NCBI GenBank assembly: GCA_001599975.1
Contig: BCIO01000006.1
Location: 1,705,652 to 1,769,651, forward strand
Reading direction: 5' to 3'
Length of the DNA stretch: 64,000 nt
From: Cystobasidiopsis lactophilus
Taxonomy: Eukaryota; Basidiomycota; Agaricostilbomycetes; Agaricostilbales; Chionosphaeraceae
A program made the position numbers and the translations under genes. The notes below the pieces were generated by a model that was given only the letters and a program-made list of their open reading frames with translations, ran no database searches and had not been told where the DNA came from. Shown here in pieces: positions 10,382 through 20,489 of the stretch (positions are counted from its first letter, which is position 1; the number at the start of each line of letters is the position of its first letter).

Positions 10382-11221
10382 GATGCCGGTTCAAGGAGGT
10401 GCCGTGTGAGCTGTGAGGTCCCAATCATTAGGATAAGGCAGGTCGAGACCAAGCCACCTCACAATTGGTTATTGCCAACGTTCAGTGTGAAGGCTCCGCC
10501 ACCTCTGCCTCGCTGACGCAGACACCACCTTCAACAGATCCCACTAGCTACATGACACTATCAGCCCTACTTTGAGGCTGCAGTCAACGGACCTTACCCA
10601 GAGAGGTCTTCAAGAAAGGTTCGCCGTTCGCCCTTTGAAACCGAGAGCCCCGAAAGCCAATGGCGAGTAAACGGCCGGAGAGACGGTAATGGGGAGAGTG
10701 TATGCTGTCGTAGCAATCGCCAGCAACGAAAGGAAAACGGAAAGCAATGGCTGAGGCAGTGAGGAGTGCCGCACGGACGGCAAAAAATCAAAGGCGACGC
10801 TTGGCTCGAGTGCAGGCGCTGGCGGTTCAGAGACGAGCCTGTGCCGCTCGCCCTGAGTTGAGTTCAGTCGATATTGGGTGACTATCCTCTGTGAGGCTGC
10901 AGTCGATGCGGCCGTCTGCTCAAGGAATTCGCGCCGCCGCTGCGAGTGCGTGATTCGGTCACGGTGGCGAACTTTTGGTTTAATTTTCTCAGGCTGGAAA
11001 GGTTAGGGAAGGTGCTTTACAAAGTGGAGCCAAAGAAGACGCTCTATGGATCTGCCCGGCCTGTTCAGAACGACGATGATCCGACCTATCCAACGCTGGC
11101 CGCCCTTCAACTTTGAGCATAGAGCACGTTCCTGCTTGTAGTACTGACATTCCGATGCCTACGCTTGGATTCTGCGGAGCACCATTAGGACGCGAATGGG
11201 GAGAACCATGGCGCAAGTCGC
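10382..11221. other. Spacer between array copies 5 and 6
   Basis: About 840 bases with no credible gene and no repeat noticed. Confidence 0.4.
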
Positions 11222-12618
11222 TCACAGTTTGAAGTCGCAGCCAACGCCCTGCTCAAGGCAGGCTGCTCGAAAGTCGTCCACCAGAGAGACACGAAAATCA
11301 TAGCGAGACGAGAGCTTGACGCTTTGGAGAGACGGCACAGCGGCGCCTTTGATTCGCACCAGCCTGGTGAGAGAAGCCAGAATTGCTTCTGGATGTCGCT
11401 CGGCATGGCAAATCCATATATACACCGACAGCTCACGCAGAGTGGGGTGGGCCATTGATTCCAGGTAAATGAGATCTTGGCTGTGTGAGGGCGGCAGATC
11501 CGTATGCTGGGGCGCTTCGGTTGAAAAGGTGTGAAAGCCGATGGCCAGGCGCCAAAGTCGATGGAAACGGGCGAGGCTTTGCCACCCGTCAAAGGATGTG
11601 AAACGTAAATCTTCCAGCAAGACAGAGGTAAAGGCAAAGTTGAGGTGTAGGTGCTCGATTAACGCTGGGAAGGTGTCCAAAAATTGCGTCCAATCGATGC
11701 GAGTAGCAGCAGAGCGGGCCTGCTGCGCACAGAATATCAACCAGTTCGTGCCTTTAAAGCCAGCGACCAGACGCCGGACGCGGTCAAAGTCGTCCGTCGT
11801 GTTCCATGGTTGGTCCTCGGCCAGCTCAAAGCGGGCGAAGCCGAGCTGCAGGCGTCTCGTTCCCTTCGCGATGTCCCATCGGTATTCATCTGCGGCGTTG
11901 ACCAGGCCATGCTGAGAGTGACCTAAAGAGAAACCACACTTTGAATGCCATTTGTTGGACACGGATCGAAGGCGAGGATACGCGTCAAGAGCGAGAACGG
12001 CAGGGAGGCGGCAGAAATGGCTCGCCCAGTCGTCTACGACCCTGAGAATCGTGAGCCACTCCTTGTGGGATCCCAAAGTCCAAAGGGCGACTTGATTGGC
12101 CAAGGGCGAAAGACCGGTTGACTGCATGCGGATGGCCAGTCGCCTCTCCGAAGGAAACGCCGGTGCGTCCAGGAATGCTTCGAGAAAAGGGAAGATGAGA
12201 GTCTCGGGGGCGGTGGGGTTGGAGACAAGGTAGAGCGTGAGGTGGCGCATGTGAGAGAGGGGGCGTTGCATGTGTCGGCAAAACGCAGCGAGCGACGAAG
12301 TGTGCTGGGATATGTAATCGATCGACGGTCCGCCAACGAAGGAGCTGGATGCAACGGCGGCAGAGAAGGTGACGTTCAATGCCCGCCAAAAGACCGAGCC
12401 GAACACCGCTTGGAAGCGTCTATGATAGACACAAGGGAAAGGCGCCAGTCATAGCCAGGAGTGACGGTGAACTTGAGACCCTTCGAAAGCACGTCTATTC
12501 TGATGGATGCAATCCCACTGATGAGAGAGTTTTCGATGCCGGTGGAGGTAGAGCTGGCGCAGACGTCTTCACAGATCTGGTGGAGAATCGAGTCTGGCAG
12601 GTCAAGAAGATTCGGCAT
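11222..12618 (-). pseudogene. F-box-like protein, array copy 6, one frameshift
   Basis: The first about 62 codons from ATG 12618 (MPNLLDLPDSILHQICEDV) align with the other copies up to 'DWRLSLV'. That frame then runs quickly into a stop at 12376, while the sibling-like sequence (RRFQAVFGSVFWRALN onward) continues in another frame to the stop at 11222, ending 'DDFRAACLEQGVGCDFKL'. The switch falls within about 12413-12437. No intron of usual size fits, since the only GT...AG pair there is 13 bases apart. A one-base loss (or two-base gain) explains it. Either a young pseudogene or an assembly error. Everything else is well preserved, which argues against long decay. Confidence 0.65.
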
Positions 12619-13425
12619 GTTGTCCAGTCAGCCTTCACTTGCTTATTGAAGCTCTGCGCAGGTCAACTCCCCTTGAAATGACATAGCGAAGGTGAACAGG
12701 CCGGGACTCACGTTCGACAGGCTCGAAGGAATTGGTGCCAAGTCAATGCCGTCCGGCCCACGATCAAGCCCTCGCAGAACCACCCCCAGACCAGAAGCGC
12801 AATGCAGCAGAGTGTGTGCGTCCAGTACCCAGAACTCAATCGTGCGTACTTTACTCGCCTGCAAAGATCCTCGCCCTTTCCTAGCGACGAGATCCTCGGG
12901 CCCAACACCAAGGCAGTGCGAGGCCGCCTCTAGCTCTCACGATGCGGCAAGCTATAGCAACCAAGAGCCGGGTCGTTGGGTGGTCAGGAGAGCGGACCTT
13001 AAGCCCAGTTGGGAGCGAGCGACTGAGGAGTGCTGCAGGCGAAGGCGGAGCTGATGGACAGCCAGGGCTTTGCAGAGGAGTCGATCAGAGATGTTGGCTA
13101 GCTCCAAGGTCGAGATGCCAAGGACCACAGCGTGGAGGACTGCGGCAAGAGCAAGCGGGCGCCGCGCTCAACTGAAGTTGAACTTAGGGCGAGTCGGTGG
13201 CAAATCTTGGTCCTCACTTTAATGAACTCAAGCAGCGGTCAAATGGTTGAATGCGATGCACAGGACTTCGTGTCTTCCAAGGTTAAAGTGCAAGCCTACG
13301 TCCCAAACCCTTGGAGCCCTAGGAGCCGGTCATCGAGCGACATTTGCGGACTACGACGCCAATCCGCCACCCTTTGACACACCACTTATATCAACAAAGC
13401 CTAGAACTCGATGCTGGCGTTGCTG
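12619..13425. other. Spacer between array copies 6 and 7
   Basis: About 800 bases. No gene or repeat recognised. Confidence 0.4.
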
Positions 13426-14843
13426 TTAGTTCGCGTATAGCGATTCGATTCGAAGGGGGAAAAAAGCGTACAACTCGAACTCGCCAGCCACGCCCTGCTC
13501 AACGCAGGCGGCTCTGAACTTGTCCACCAAAGAGACGCGGAGGTCATAGTACGATTTGACCTTGACAGTCTGCAAAAAGGGGACGGAAACCGCCTTCGTT
13601 TGGATGAGCCAGGTGAGGGACTCGAAGATGGGCTCGGGGTGTCGCGTGGCGTGGTGAACGAAAAGATGGACAGACAGCTTTCGCAAAGTGGGGTGGAGGA
13701 GGGTGTTGATCTCAAGGACGTGCTCGCTGAAGGAAGGCGGCAGGTCCGAGTATTCAGGCGGCTCGGTCGACGTGCTCAAAAACCCGATGGTGAGCTCCTG
13801 CAGCTGACCAAAGCGGCCAGAGCCTGCCAACCGGTGAAATGGGTGAAGCGAAGGTCTTGCAAGCGATCACAGTCGTAGGTGAAGTCGAAGCGCAGAGTGG
13901 TGAGCCCAGGCGGGAAAGTCGAGAGAAAACGGGTCCAGTCGATGCGAGTGAGGGGGTGGATCACCGCTTCCGAGTGAACAATCAAGCGAGAAGTTTGGGC
14001 GAGGCTAGCGAGCACAGCGCGCAGAAAATCAAAGGCCTGCGTCCCGTCGAGCAGGTGGTCGTCATCAAGCTTCAACTCTGCGCTGGCCAGGACGAGCTGG
14101 TGAGCATTGCTGGCGACTTCCCAGATGAAGAAGTCTCGAGGGTTGAGGAGGCTGTAAGCGGTGTTGCCGAAGACGAAGGCGCATGCCGAATAGCAATCGT
14201 TCGAAACTCGCTGGAGGCGAGGATAGCCGTTCAAAGGTATGACGAGAGGCGAGCGAGTCCGAGGGCGCTCCCCGTCAGTATCATCGTCAACGTGTATGCG
14301 TTTGAGGTGCTGGCGCAGCGCGCCCGAGGTCATCAGAGCGGTCTGTACGGCCAGGGTCGTCAAGCCCGTCATCTGAAAAGCAGCGATGAACAGAGGCTGG
14401 GTAGACAACAGGGGGTTCAACCCCGCGATGAGGTTCGTGTAAAAGGGGAGCAGCAGGGTCTCAGGGGCCCATGGGCGGGAGACGAGGCGAAGGGTGAGGT
14501 TTCGCATGTAAGCGAAGGGCCGGTGCAGGCGCTGGCAGAGTAGGCCGAAGGCCACAGAGTGCTTGTATATATAGGGCATTGCGGGGACATCGAGGAGGGC
14601 GTCCGCTTGGAAGGTTGCGGACATGGTGATTTCGAAGCGTTCCCAGATGGCGGCGCGGAAGACGTCGACGAGCCGTTTGCATACAGCTGGCAGCTGCCGT
14701 CCTTCACAAGGGTCGATCGTGATCTGGAAGCCGGTGTGACGCAGGTCGATCCTAATGTAGTTGAAGCTGTGGACGCCGTCGCCGCGCACCGTTTCGCCAA
14801 TTTGGTGCAAAATCGAATTGGGGAGGTCCAGAAAGCCCGGCAT
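13426..14843 (-). pseudogene. F-box-like protein, array copy 7, one frameshift
   Basis: The frame from ATG 14843 (MPGFLDLPNSILHQIGETV; centre LPAVCKRLVDVFRAAIW) matches the family for about 340 residues to 'FTHFTGWQALA', then changes frame. The rest of the family sequence (GRFGQLQELTIGF to 'DKFRAACVEQGVAGEFEL') continues in a second frame to the stop at 13426. The break sits at a GGCC (13814-13817) where siblings have a Trp-Gln-x-Leu-Ala-Arg-Phe order, so loss of a single C restores the alignment. The translation is otherwise intact on both sides, so this is either a very recent pseudogene or a base-calling error in a C run. Confidence 0.68.
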
Positions 14844-15985
14844 GTTGGCTGATGCTCTGCTATACGTCCACGCCGTGTCTCAGGTAGCCTGCATCGGTCA
14901 GAGGGTCAGCCTGGAAGCCTGGTCATGGCAAGCATCGCGAACTGCGCAGACGGACCTGCAACTCCAAAAGCCGCTCCGTGCAGCTCTATGCCGTGCAGAC
15001 GAAGGCCTGTCGCTCCCGGTAGCTCTTCTAAGGCGAGTATCAAAGTAGCAGGCGCGTAGCCAGTCCCGAAGCGGCGAGTGCGAGCGCCCCGCCTCGGCGT
15101 GCAGGATTCGGTGGTGCTCGCTGGCCCGTTGGCTTGCCAGTGTAAGGGCGCGCAGGAGAGGGCGTTCAAGAGGTTGTCACCAGTGATTGCAAGGTGCTAA
15201 ACGTGGTAACAAATGACTAAAGTTGGCTCAGTCATGGCAGGGAGGATGCCGGCCGCTCGGCAAGATCTGGTTTGTCACTTGCCAGCTGGCCACCATCTCT
15301 GCGCTCTTGCTGCTGGTGCTGCTGCCTGTTGTGTTTGTTTGCGCTCTTGTTGACATCTGGATCCACGATGCTGCCCTGCTTGCGCTTATGCACCTTGGAA
15401 GCTTGGGGCGCTTGCCTATTTTTGCCCGCCAAAGTTCTCTGGCCACGGACTGGAGCTTCTTCGTGTAAACAAACGGCACCAGTCTATGGGCCCTGACTCG
15501 ATGAACTGCCTGCGCTAACGCTTGCTCAGATCTGCGTGTTGTGCTCCATCGTCTTTTGTCCCGGCCAAGAAGCCCAAGCCTCTGCCCCGCGCCACCAGCA
15601 TCAAGCGAAGCCCCGGTCCGGTTTCTCGTGCTGAGGGCTTCGCCGTGGCCATCGTGTGGAGCAACGTAATGGCTCATCCCGCTTTCGTGAACAAGTGTGG
15701 AGTAATGGCGATCACAGCGACTCGAGTCACTTCCCCGCGTTCAGATCTGGCCGCGTCTCGCGAAATTAGGCTTTTGCGCAACGCTTGGCGGTCCTTTGCC
15801 CTGGCGAAGAAAGACTGCGGAGGAAGTGTTGCCCAACACGGTTCAAAAAGTGTCGCCCAACCTGGGGCCCAACTTTGTGTCCGGTCGCTCCACTTTTCCG
15901 GGGTCGAGACGCGGAGACCAGGGCCTCTACCTTTTCGACTGCTTGTTCCTCTCTTCTTCCACCACCAACCTTCCCCCAGCACACC
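14844..15985. other. Intergenic region, array to sugar transporter
   Basis: About 1.1 kb between the divergent F-box copy 7 and the transporter, so it should hold both promoters. A pyrimidine-rich leader (CTTCTTCCACC...) precedes the transporter ATG. No credible gene was found. Confidence 0.4.
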
Positions 15986-18370
15986 ATGTCGCACCACGAG
16001 CAAGATGTGCTCGAGAAGGAGCTCACCAGCCAGCAAAGCCACCTGCCGTCGCCTCCCACCCTCGGCGAAGAGGGTGTGATGACCAGGAAGGGTCTCTCGC
16101 GCAAACTCAAGCTTGCTTCTCTCATTGCCTACCTCGCTGGTACGCGTTGCTTCCCTTCTACTCGCACTTGGCCTGAGCTGACTGCTGTCCTTAGCCTTCA
16201 ACTTCGGTTACAAGTGAGTGGCGGTGGCAAACTTGTTTACTCCGCAGAAAGCTTATTCGACTTCTTCCTCCTCGCCAGCAATGCTATTATCGGTGAGTCC
16301 CACGCTTTGTCTCTCCTTGTGCGGGCCGCAGAGCTCATCGTGTTCTCTTATAGGTTCCACTCTCGGCCAGGCCAACTTTTACGTCTACTTCGCGTCTGAG
16401 CTCGACCCCACCACTGCCAAGGGCTCCAACTTGATCGGCTGCATCGTCGCCATGGTCTCTGTCGGTGGTGCTTTCGGTGTGCTGTCAGTCCCATGCGATT
16501 TCGTGGCAGTGGGACCTTGAGCTGATTTTTTTTGGACGCGCAGTTTCAACTCCTGGATCATTCAACGCTTCGGTCGTCTCGCTGGTTTCCGCTCTGTCGC
16601 TGTCATCACTTGCATCGGTGTCGCCATCACGGCCGCCGCCCAGGATTTGGCCATGGTCAACGTCGTGCGTCCTTTGCTCGTTTCCACTTCCTCGCGCTCT
16701 CTTATTCTCTTTTCCAGGGCCGCTTCGTCTCAGGCTTCGGCGCGTGGGCTGGTGTCAACACTGGTATCGTCTACGTGCAAGAACTCGCGCCTTCGGGCTA
16801 CCGAGGCGAGTTCGGTGTCGGTATCGGCCCCTCGCTTAACATCGCCTACTTCCTTGCCGCTTGGGTCCAAGGTAAGCAGACCTTCTCAGTAGCACTGAAC
16901 ATGTGTCTAATCGTATCGAACAGTCGGCTTCTACTACGTCAAGTTGGCCGTCAACTGGCGCATTCCCCTGATCATCGGCGCCGCATGGGCCATCATCCTC
17001 TGTAAGTCTCCTGCTTTCGAGGTCCTAGGATAGCACTCAAGGACTACGCAGTCGCTGTCTCCTTCGCTGTCCCCGAATCGCCCCGTTGGTTGATCTGGAA
17101 TGGCCGCAATGACGACGCCCTCCGCATCTTCGAAGACTTCCATCGCGATCCCCGCGACCCCGAGCACCTTCTCGCCCGCGAGGAGCACTACCAAGTCGTG
17201 AAGCAGGTCGCCCTTGACAAGACCCTCCCCTCGAGCTGGTATCACATGTTCACCCGCTACAAGAGGCGCACTCTCGCGGCCATGCTCGTCACCTTCAACA
17301 ACCAGGTCGGTGGTATCCAAGTCGTTACCAACTACGGTCCCACCATCTACGCTTCTGCTGGTTTGTCCGGAGGAATGCCTTTGAGTGCGTGAGATCTCGA
17401 TCAAACTTTGCCGAACTTGCTGATCGAGATTTCCATCGACAGTTGTTGCCGGCGCGTGGTACATCTGGGCAAATATCAGCGGTTTGTCCCTTATTTCCAC
17501 CATTCCAGAGTCTCGGAGCTTACACGGGTTCCCTAGCCGCTTTTTGGGCCACCTTGGTCGACAAAGTTGGTCGTAAACCCCTGCTTGTCTGGAACTCGAT
17601 CACCTGCGCCCTCTCTTTCTCCATCGTCATCGGCCTTTACGGCGCTTTCGTCACGCATGCGGCCACCGCAACGAACCTCAAGGCCGGCCAGGCGGGCCTC
17701 ATCTTCTCTTTCTTCCTCTACGTCTTCTTTTACGAAATGGGTGAACCGATCATGTTCCTGTGAGTTTTCCACGTTCTACACCCCCTTCAATTGTCCTGAC
17801 AGCTGTGTGCAGGTACATTGGCGAGATCTTCCCTATGCACATTGTGAGTTTTGCGGCATTTGACGGCGATCGCCTCATTCTAACCGGACTTCTTGCCCCC
17901 CACAGCGCGCCAAGGGTGTCGCAGTCGGTCTCTTCTCACTCAACATCACTGCCGCATGGGTCACCCTTGTTTTCCGTGCGTTGCCGTCGCTCTCACTGCC
18001 TTGGCGTCGGCTAAATCTTTCCTTCAGCGATCGGCGTTCTTGCGGGCGGCTACAAGTTCTTGTTCCTCTTCTGGGGCTGTCTCGTCATCTGCGCCGGCCT
18101 TCAACAATGGGTCCTTAAGGAATCTCGCCACATTCCTTTGGAGGAAATGGCTGTGTACGCCCCTTTTTTCGTTTTTCTCGTTTTCTTCGAGCGCGGCCTT
18201 ATTCTTTGATTTTAGGATCTGGGGGAACGCCGACGAAGTGGCAATTTTCAGCAAGGATATTCATGCGGGTGAGCCGTCGGACCTGTCCAAACTTCAAAAA
18301 GGCCCAAACTGATTTCGTGACCGCAGATATGTTGGAGCCTGCTCACTACTCTGGCCAATCTAAGGCCTAA
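15986..18370 (+). CDS. MFS sugar transporter (sugar porter family), many introns
   Basis: Proton-linked or facilitative uptake of a hexose-like sugar across the plasma membrane is expected; the substrate cannot be read from sequence. The ATG at 15986 opens a spliced frame (at least ten introns, GTGAGT/GTACGC/GTGCGT donors). Landmarks in order: an N-terminal cytoplasmic segment, TM1 'FNFGYNLFDFFLLASNAIIG', a 'IIQRFGRLAGFRS' loop after TM2 equivalent to the sugar-porter G-R motif, 'GRFVSGFGAW...YVQELAP.GYRGE' matching the second sugar-transporter signature, 'PESPRWLIWNGR' before the central loop, 'DKVGRKPLL' between later TMs, and 'YIGEIFPMH' before the last helices. The last exon ends 'MLEPAHYSGQSKA' with TAA at 18368. 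Exon edges are my own reading of splice signals. Confidence 0.85.
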
Positions 18371-18569
18371 GCTAAGCGTCTGCTGTTGGACGAATCGCGC
18401 AATGTTAGCGTACGGTTTGGGGTGCATGTTGTAATAGGGTTTCAAGAGGAGAGAGAGCCTTGCTTGATAGACTTTGTCCAATCATTAGGTGTTCGATCTT
18501 TCATGTCACAAACTTGTCTACTTCCTTCCAAGTTGAGCTCGCCTCTGGACGAGGTTATAAAGCTCAACA

Positions 18570-19680
18570 GCCATCATCGACGAGAAGAGCATGGTCAGTC
18601 GGCAGATGCTCGGCAAGGTTGACCTCCGCCTTCGCCAACTCTTCCCCCAGCACCACGATCAACTCTTTTGGCGGCCGCAGCCTCTTGCTCTTTGGCGACT
18701 TTGCTCAGCTACCACCCGTTGGGGAGACTGCCCTCTTCATCTCTAGCTTGACCAAAGCCGGCCAAAAATGCGGAGGACATGGCAGGCATCAATGCCTACC
18801 TGTCCATCAACGAGAGCATCACCCTGAAGGGCCCAGATGCGTCAACTGGGATCTGATCTTGTCGCTGTCATGCTCCGCGAGGTTTTAGGCCGACTTGCAA
18901 GGGACGAAGCGACCGAGGACGACCACACCTTTCTGTGACTTCTGTCTGCTCGGTTTTGGCCTCGCTTGTCCCAAGAGGAGCAGGATTCTTTTGCGCGCGG
19001 TCTTCGGAATCATGTCTACTAAGTCAGCAGTGTTCGAGACCAACCAGACCGCTTTGCTCACCGCCAACAAGCCGGTCTTGAAGGTGCATGCTCGACACAC
19101 CGGCGCCTTGGCCAAGCGGGCTCTGGAGGAAGATGCAGGAGGGTTGGATCCCTACTTGCATGTGATGGAAGGTGGTCGGGTAATGCTGTCTCGCAATCTG
19201 TGGACAGCAAAGGGTCTGACGAATGGCTCTACGGGATCCATCGGTGCGTCGCATGTCTTCTCGCCTTGCTTCTCTGGCTTTGCTGTCGAGACTAACAGAG
19301 CCTGTTTAAACAGGCAGTGCACGTCATTTACAAGCGCAACGCCTCGCCGGCTTTCGATCTGCCAGAGGTCGTGTTCTGCCACTTCCCAGCCTACACCGGC
19401 CCAGCGCGCTGGTTTCGATGATGAAGAATCGCCCGCTCGTTCCAATTGTCCCAGTATGCACGCGCTGGGACGGCAAGGATGGCAAGCCCAGCAGCCGCAG
19501 CCAGCTCCCCCTCAAGCACGCCTACGCGGTCAGCATTCACAAGTCTCAAGGCATGACGCTCGAGAAGGTCATCATCGACATGGGTGGCAACGAGTTCTCC
19601 CGCGGCATTACTTTCGTGGGCATCTCAAGAGCCAAAAGTTTGGGCGGCATCCGCGTTCCAATCCGGCTTCACCCTGCATC
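18570..19680 (+). pseudogene. Decayed PIF1-like DNA helicase fragment
   Basis: Translation in shifting frames recovers PIF1 helicase motifs in the correct order: 'IIDEKSMVSRQM' (Walker B, about 18573), 'FGGRSLLLFGDFAQLPPVGE' (motif III, about 18668), 'LTANKPVLKVHARH' (about 19056), 'GLTNGSTGSI', then after a plausible intron (GTGCGT...GGCAG, about 19242-19318) 'LPEVVFCHFPAYTGP' and 'HAYAVSIHKSQGMTLEKVII..ISRAKSLGGI' (motifs V-VI). At least three frame changes are needed between 18640 and 19000. The Walker A region is missing: the 200 bases upstream, back to the transporter stop, contain no GxGKT. Such helicases occur both as cellular genes and inside Helitron transposons. No Rep/HUH domain is visible here, so the origin is undecided. 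Confidence 0.75.
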
Positions 19681-19689
19681 GCCTCCAGC

Positions 19690-20489
19690 ACCTCGGTGGC
19701 GGCCTCGACACCTCTGTGAAGGGATGGTAGATGCTTTGCGGCTTTCCAAGGTTCGTTGTCCTCCCCCATGATTCCTGGAGAACAGATAGTGAACCAAGAG
19801 CGAACAGATGCAGGAAGCGTGCAGACTCAAAGTGGCGAAGGCGCTGGCTGGGAAGCCGCTTTCCTTCTGAAACGCTCTTCGTAGTACGTTTACATCCCGC
19901 CCTCATTCGTCATTACTCATATTGATTACGGCTATGATTAGACTCCAAGTACGATATAGCTGAATTGCAGGTAACGCGACATCATTTGCCACCTTGCCCT
20001 CGGTCCCAATTTGCCACCTCGCCATTTCCCTCTTGAACGCCCCCGGTTGGCCCTCAAACGCCGAGTCTAAACAAAAGATCGAGTTTCAGGTAGCAACGGC
20101 ACAGGGATAAGAAGCTTTCAGAGCGCACACGTTTGGCCTTTTGGACTCCACGTTCAGCTCTCGCAAATCACATGCTGTGCCAATCTATCTCGGTCTTTGG
20201 GCGTTAGATCTGTTTGTTTGCATCTTGTTTGAGCTCCAACAGCGAGTGCCTTTGCTTCCAAGGCGATATTGAGAGGGCCGAGCTAGAACCACTGGTAGCG
20301 AACCCGCCGCCGCGAGCTCCTCCAAAACTGGCGGCGCTCGCTGACAAGTCAAGCGTCATCCGCCAATTGCTTGCTCCCAGGCAGCAACATCCGCCATCTC
20401 ACCTAGCAGCAACGGCAGCCCTACATGCATCCAACCCAGCCCCTCGGCACCCCAGCAGCAGCAGCACGCAGCAGCAGCAGCAATCCAGG
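19690..20489. other. Intergenic region upstream of KCS1
   Basis: About 800 bases. The KCS1 frame remains open back to about 20214 without an ATG, so part of this may be leader or an unrecognised first exon. CAG-rich sequence lies at 20455-20482. Nothing else is seen. Confidence 0.4.
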
